64,000 bases of DNA from Euptelea pleiosperma (Eukaryota; Streptophyta; Magnoliopsida; Ranunculales; Eupteleaceae). The notes beneath the pieces were generated by a model that had not been told where the DNA came from, made no database searches, and saw only the letters and a list, made by a program, of their open reading frames with translations. The translations under genes were made by a program, and so were the position numbers. This document shows positions 58,901 through 64,000 of this stretch, one piece after another. Where the stretch lies: NCBI GenBank assembly GCA_035048495.1, contig CM068545.1, positions 10,963,958 through 11,027,957 on the forward strand, read 5' to 3'. Position 1 is the first letter of the stretch, and each line of letters opens with the position of its first letter.

Positions 58901-60442
58901 AAGATAACATTTTTTCCATACAAAATTACTCACAAGGGACGAGTTTTCTTTACACATTGCAACTGAGGGTGTGGGTGTTGGATCTAAGCTGAGAACTCAC
59001 ACTAGAAGTTCTCGGAATCCAACAACCACCGTTGGATTCTCGAAATCCACAGCCGAGTGCAGAGTGCAAAAAGACGATGAGTCCCCTGGTCCCGTCTATA
59101 ATTATAGGTTAGTGTTTTGATGTGTGGACTTACCCAGATCCAAAGTAGCTAGACGGAGGAAAAGCTCTTCCCCGCCGGAAGGGAACTCCCGAACATCGAT
59201 TAGCTCTCCGCCCCACACCATACACCCGATTCCACTAACATACGCATACGCCACGCAAGAACAATTGTTCGCACATCTATCTTTGCATCCCATCGCATCC
59301 CCAACGTCCAAATAATCACCAAAATCTGGCAATTTCATCCCACCCAATTTCAGAAACCCATCTCCTTTATCTTCATCTAAACTTGTCTTGTTTTTCTGAC
59401 ACTGAAGTTGAGCTCTTCTCACACACCCACCACTCCAATTTCCCTTTCTCCATTCCTCACTAAACCTGGGTTCGAACCCTTTCAAACACCTACATATCGA
59501 TGATTCGAACTCGTTACAAATCCCAAATGTCCCGCACGTACCGTAAACATTGCATTGACTCTGAGATGAGTTCCAAACATCAGTCCATTCCTTATTCGCT
59601 TCTTCCCAGTTTGTCTGCTTTAGAGTTCCTGAAGAATCCAAAACGACCATCACAATGTAGGAGCTGTTTGACAAAGAGTAAGTGAAATACGTCGTCCCTT
59701 CCCCCTTATCTGAAATCATGTCGAAACCGTCTAGATAGTTGATACTCATGTGAGGAATCCCAATGAAGCTCCGTCCGTTCCATTTCCCGGTTCTCCAGAG
59801 TGGGTCTGACCCGTTCATAATAAAAATTTGGGGCGGTTTCCGATAATCGACGACTAAAACGAAGTTTCCAGGCGATGGGTCGTCTTCGCTTTTCCATGAA
59901 GTTAAGTTACGTATTTGCCCCGTTCTCGTGTTAAATCCGACCTTCATATTTGGTAGTAAAGAATTGGAAGGATAATCGAAGCTCTGCCATAAGACCCTAT
60001 CTGACTTATTTTCTCTCAGAACAAGATTTCCTGAATCTAAAAGTACTGCAAAGACTGAGTTATTTGATGTTACAGAAGAAGCCTTTGTCGACCAGAGAGG
60101 ATTCCTCCTCCCATCCAAAAGCACGAGATTTCCGTCGCTGTTGAAAGTTAGAACTCCAGAGGAACCTGATAGGGGATTAACTCTGTTGGCGACCCATATA
60201 ACTTTTCTACCGGGGATTTCATTGTACCATATCCCGACATAGCGGTTACTGGAATTACCAGGACTGAAGAAGCCTAATTCGAAGATTTCATCAGCCGAAA
60301 TTATGGTTTCTCCATCTGTGATTGTCTGGTTTGCAGTTATGGTATTTGTTGCAGTGCAAGATGGTGATGGAAACAAGTATAAGAGCAGTAGACATGAAAG
60401 AAGAGGACTTACTTTTCTTTTGTTAATGCTCATGTCCCTCAA
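55992..60442 (-). CDS. Gene F: G-type lectin S-receptor-like Ser/Thr kinase, intact, 7 exons
   Basis: Exons (minus, 5' to 3'): 60442-59134, 58122-58012, 57895-57705, 57631-57421, 56991-56754, 56565-56415, 56297-55992; all GT/AG. Lengths 1309, 111, 191, 211, 238, 151, 306 sum to 2517 nt, 838 residues plus stop. Seen: signal peptide, bulb-lectin region, S-locus/EGF-like Cys cluster, PAN Cys motif, membrane span in exon 2 ([20 protein letters not shown]), [22 protein letters not shown] (RD-type), DFGLAR, and a tail of [12 protein letters not shown] type that is five residues longer than in A, B and D. It is the most diverged of the three intact receptors and the only intact member of the C/F pair. 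Intron 1 is short (1.0 kb) and appears free of large insertions, so it shows the ancestral intron state. Confidence 0.93.
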
Positions 60443-60589
60443 AAGCTGCTGCTAGGAGAACAGAGGAGGAGATGGAAGCAGGAAACTGTTTCTGATCTTT
60501 GGAGTTTGGACTTTGGACTTTGGACTTTGGACAGCCGAGGGCCGATGGTTTCAGAAATGAGAATAGAACTTTGCTTACGGGACGGACCA

Positions 60590-60880
60590 CATTATTAGCC
60601 ATGTGGAACACTTTTAGAAATCTCTGACCGTACGGATGTTTGGCCCACTCCTCTCCTAGGTGGCCTTACAGACCAAAAGTCAGCTTGATTAGTGATTTCG
60701 CACCGTTGGATATTTGTACCCCAAATATTGCTCAAAATCCAGAGTTAAAAATCAACCCATGAAAACGACTCCCATCCAATGCTTAGAAATCACTAATCAG
60801 ACTAAATTTTGGTCTGTAGATCTCTAAGAATATGCCACGTGGCTTATAATATGGTCCGCCCGTCAGGAAAGTTCTACTCA
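60590..60880. mobile_element. MITE family 1 copy upstream of gene F
   Basis: CATGTGGAACACTTTTAGAA, GACCGTACGGATGTTTGGCC at the left; TTTTGGTCTGTAGATCTCTA and TGCCACGTGGCTTATAATAT at the right, with part of the right arm deleted. Confidence 0.65.
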
Positions 60881-61043
60881 AGGTTTGAGACCTGACTTGG
60901 TCATAGGGTCAATCAGCCTGGAGTAGGCAGGATTTGTTTAACGGTAGGCAAGGGCAAGCGACGGTCAATCGACAACGTCTATTATGAGATTTTCAATCCA
61001 GAGATACTCTTTCTAGAAGGGGCAAACTCATCAACTTTTTTTT

Positions 61044-61443
61044 AAGGGTCGGGCTCCGTTGACAGGTGAAAAAATGACAGGATTATGGACACAATAGAAG
61101 CCACGTGGCATAATCTTAGAGGAATCTGACCGTATGGATGTTTTTCCAATCTCATGGTGGACCTACAAACCAAAAATCAGCCTGATTAGTGATTTATTGG
61201 CTTTGGTTTGGACTTATTTTCATGGGCTTATCTCAACTGTGGGAATTTGAGCAGTCTTTGAGGTACAAATATCCAACGCTTATAAATCACTAATCAGGAT
61301 GATTTTTGGTTTGTAACTCCTCCATGGGATTGGACAAACATCCATACGGTCAGATTCCTCTAAGAGTGTGCCACGTGGCTTATATTATGTCCCTGTACAG
61401 AATCCTGTCATTTTTTCACCTGTAAACGGAGCCCGACCCTTTT
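61044..61443. mobile_element. MITE family 1 inside an outer inverted repeat AAGGGTCGGGCTCC
   Basis: Outer arms AAGGGTCGGGCTCCGTTGAC with GGTGAAAAAATGACAGGATT, and their complement ending GGAGCCCGACCCTTTT. Inner arms are family 1 (AGCCACGTGGCATAATCTTA and GAGTGTGCCACGTGGCTTAT). Confidence 0.75.
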
Positions 61444-61832
61444 TTTAATGGGTCGGGCTCATGGGACCCCCTTTTTTGACCCCCATCTTGGCGTACCCAC
61501 GGAGAAGATGAATCAATGGCTGATTTTTGGTGGGGATGATAACCTCACCATATAGATCACCCCCACAAAAAATCAGTCCATTATGAAATTTCTAACTCCA
61601 TCAAATGTAGTTTTAAAGTTACACGGTAACAATCAACGGTCCATAATGCTTCACCTTCTAAACCAGTCTATGAATATCGGAATGATTTGAATTTTTGTGA
61701 GGATGATCTCCTCACCATAGAGATCATTCTCACCAAAAATCAGCCATTAATTCATTTTCTACGTGGGTAAGCCTAGATGGGGTCAAAAAAGGGGGTCAGA
61801 AATGGGGCCCCTTGAGCCGGACCCTTTTTTAA
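61444..61832. mobile_element. 'Guard-rail' MITE abutting the previous element
   Basis: Outer arms GGGTCGGGCTCATGGGACCC and GGGGCCCCTTGAGCCGGACCC; inner arms GACCCCCATCTTGGCGTACC and GTAAGCCTAGATGGGGTC. It shares the GGGTCGGGCTC terminal word with the element immediately to its left. Confidence 0.7.
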
Positions 61833-62049
61833 TTATTCTCCAGATCTCCAAGTCAAGCTCTTTTTTTCTTTTTTTTAGTAAATCTGTGACGACGGAATTG
61901 GTCATCGAAGTTGACGATGGACTCTAGTATCCGCGACGTGGCACAATCTTAGGTGGACCAAAAATTAGCTTTATTAGTGATTTCTAACCATTGAATTGGA
62001 CTCTATTTTCATGGGAATATTTTTAATCATTGGATTCAAACATTATTTG

Positions 62050-62385
62050 GTAGTCGCCGCTGCCATCTGGGCCCACTGACCACATGGATGTTTATCCCAC
62101 CCTTGGTGGATAAGCATACCAAAAATTACCCTTGTTTGATGATTTTTAACCATTGGTTTTAGTACTAAAAAAATGGTTGCATTCAACGGCTATAAGAATG
62201 CCTTAAAAAGTGCTAAAACCTAATGGTTATAGATTACCAATCAGGGTGATTTTTGGTGTATTTATCCACAAGGGTGGGCTAAACATCCATGCGGTCATTC
62301 AGCCCAGAGGGCAGCGGTGACTACCAAAAATGCCACTTCCGCATTTGAAAAGATCTCAGGTATACCTTGTTACATCACGACCCTT
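62050..62385. mobile_element. MITE family 2 copy
   Basis: GTCGCCGCTGCCATCTGGGC at the left and GGTATACCTTGTTACATCAC at the right; the left GTAACAAGG terminus is lost. The matching place in unit 1 (37925) lacks it. Confidence 0.75.
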
Positions 62386-62389
62386 GTTT

Positions 62390-62725
62390 TTTTTTTTTTC
62401 AGCTCGGAGCATATCTTTGATGACAAAGTCGATGACGAGACCACCGTATAAGCCACATGGCACTTTCTTAGAGACCAGACTGTATGGATGTTTGGGTGGA
62501 ATTACATACCAAGAATCAGTCTGATTAGTTATTACTAACCTTTGGATCTGAGAAATAATGCTACATATCCTGTGCTTAAAAATCAACTGATGAAAAAGAT
62601 TCTAATCCAGCAGTTATAAATCGCTAATCATGTTGATTTCTGGTTCCTAGGTCCACCTAGGGATGGGCCAAACATCTATATGGCCAATGATCTCTAAAAT
62701 TGTGCCACAAAGCTCGTACTCTGGT
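62390..62725. mobile_element. MITE family 1 copy shared with 38170-38540
   Basis: CACATGGCACTTTCTTAGAG, CTGTATGGATGTTTGG at the left; GGTCCACCTAGGGATGGGCC and ATCTCTAAAATTGTGCCACA at the right. Confidence 0.7.
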
Positions 62726-64000
62726 CAAATGTCCATCATCAAAGATTTATTAATTGGATTTTTTTTATAAAAAAATACAAAATTAAATGATTTTTTTTTT
62801 AAATACTTTTATTTTTTATTTTAAAAAATATATTGCTCCGTTTCAAAGGGTGCACATACGGAGGTCTGATGCGTGTGCCTTCTGAAAGGGCTCAATGATT
62901 TTTTTAATATTCCCAAAAACGATGCACCAAGTGCGTTGTTTTGGTTAAAAATAAACCATGAAAAGTACTAAAATCCAGCCTATCAAAAAAAAAAAAAAAT
63001 ACTCTAATCCAATGGATAGAAATTACTAATCAAGAGGAAGTTTAGTATTTAGGTCTACTTAGGGATGGGAAAAACATCCATACGGTCAATGGTCTCTAAG
63101 AGTGTGACACATGGCTCATAATATGGTCCATCATCAACATTTTTGTCGTTGGCCAAAATTGTACCTCGAGTTGCGTACAAATAAAAAATCAGCATGATTA
63201 GTGATTTCAAACCTTATGACCAATGTTTTAAAAATTAGACTGGATTGACAGTTGAACCGGGTCCAACCGGATTTTCAAGAAAAATCGGTCCGGTTCACGT
63301 TGAACAGGATGTTTAATCGGGAGAGAAGAATGTTTTTTTAAATTAGTTCAACCCTCAAACCGACTGAAGCAAGGTTTTTATGAACCGTTTTAAAACCTAA
63401 ATGCTCCCCATATGTATTCAAAAAATTTAGGGATTATTTTGTCTATGGTCCAAGAAAATGTTTTGAGAAAGTGAGTATGGTTTCCAAAGCTGGGAGTATT
63501 CCTCAAAATTTGAGCTAAATCTTCAAGGTTCCGTGATATGTTTCCATGAAAGGAAAAAAAAAAAAGTATTCTTATAGTGGTCAGGATTAATGGGGGAATT
63601 TTCACAACAAATTTGACAACAAAATTTGGCGTGGGTTAATATATAACTTAAAAGTTTTGGAATTTTGGTGAAGATGGTCTCTATGGTGAGATCACCCTCA
63701 CAAAAATTCGAATCATTTGATATTTGTAGACTGGTTTAGAAGTTGAAGAATTATGGACCATCTATTTTTAGCGTTAACTTGAAAAGTACATTTGATGGGG
63801 TTAGAAATTACAGAATGGACTGAGTTTTTGTAGGAGTGATCTATGCGGTGAGGAGATCATCGTCACCAAAAATCAGCAATCGATTCATCTTCTATGTGGG
63901 TACGCAAAAATTGATGTCTCCCAATCCTGATTCTTTCTATAGCCGTATTCTATTTTTTTTTTTTTTAATGATGATTTTATACTTGAAGATAGAAAAGAGC
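62726..64000. repeat. Right flank paralogous to 38530-39800
   Basis: Collinear with unit 1 through TTATTAATTGGA, CAAAGGGTGCACATACGG, ACGATGCACCAAGTGCGTTG, ACTGGATTGACAGTTGAACC and ACTTGAAGATAGAAAAGAGC at the last bases. In unit 1 the same phrase (39790) is about 300 bp from the stop codon of the next receptor gene, so another copy may begin just beyond the window. Confidence 0.85.

Overview
The window is nuclear DNA of a flowering plant. It shows intron-split receptor-kinase genes of the G-type lectin (S-domain, SRK-like) class, a Tat-lineage Ty3/gypsy LTR retrotransposon, a LINE tail, a Helitron, Mutator-like elements and dozens of small inverted-repeat elements (MITEs). I cannot name the species. 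All receptor genes are on the minus strand.

Layout, left to right. Gene A (65-17155) is intact over seven exons, but its first intron is 13.6 kb long and holds a LINE tail and a 10.3-kb LTR retrotransposon (3738-14013). The interval 17.2-22.6 kb holds nested transposons, including a Pack-MULE-like element. Gene B (22637-33586) has all seven exons, a Helitron in intron 1, and a 4-bp insertion in its transmembrane exon. Remnant C (35776-37282) keeps only the kinase half and is cut off by a fragment of the same LTR family. Gene D (40094-44957) is intact and compact. The interval 45-52 kb is again full of MITEs. Remnant E (52210-53083) is a three-times-deleted kinase relic. Gene F (55992-60442) is intact. 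The last 3.5 kb is MITE-rich flank.

The central observation is that the window looks like one large tandem duplication of a three-gene module. Unit 1 (about 1-39990) holds A, B, C; unit 2 (about 40000 to beyond the right edge) holds D, E, F. A pairs with D, B with E and C with F, and intergenic DNA is collinear between the units. Each unit has lost a different member. The units also serve as mutual empty sites, so many insertions can be dated as later than the duplication.

The intact receptors should be plasma-membrane proteins: signal peptide, bulb-type lectin domain, S-locus glycoprotein/EGF-like region, PAN domain, one membrane span, and an RD-type Ser/Thr kinase with a C-terminal tail. 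No ligand or phenotype can be read from the sequence. No tRNA, rRNA, CRISPR or bacterial-type feature was seen. Domain names come from motif recognition by eye, and all identity statements are by-eye comparisons.
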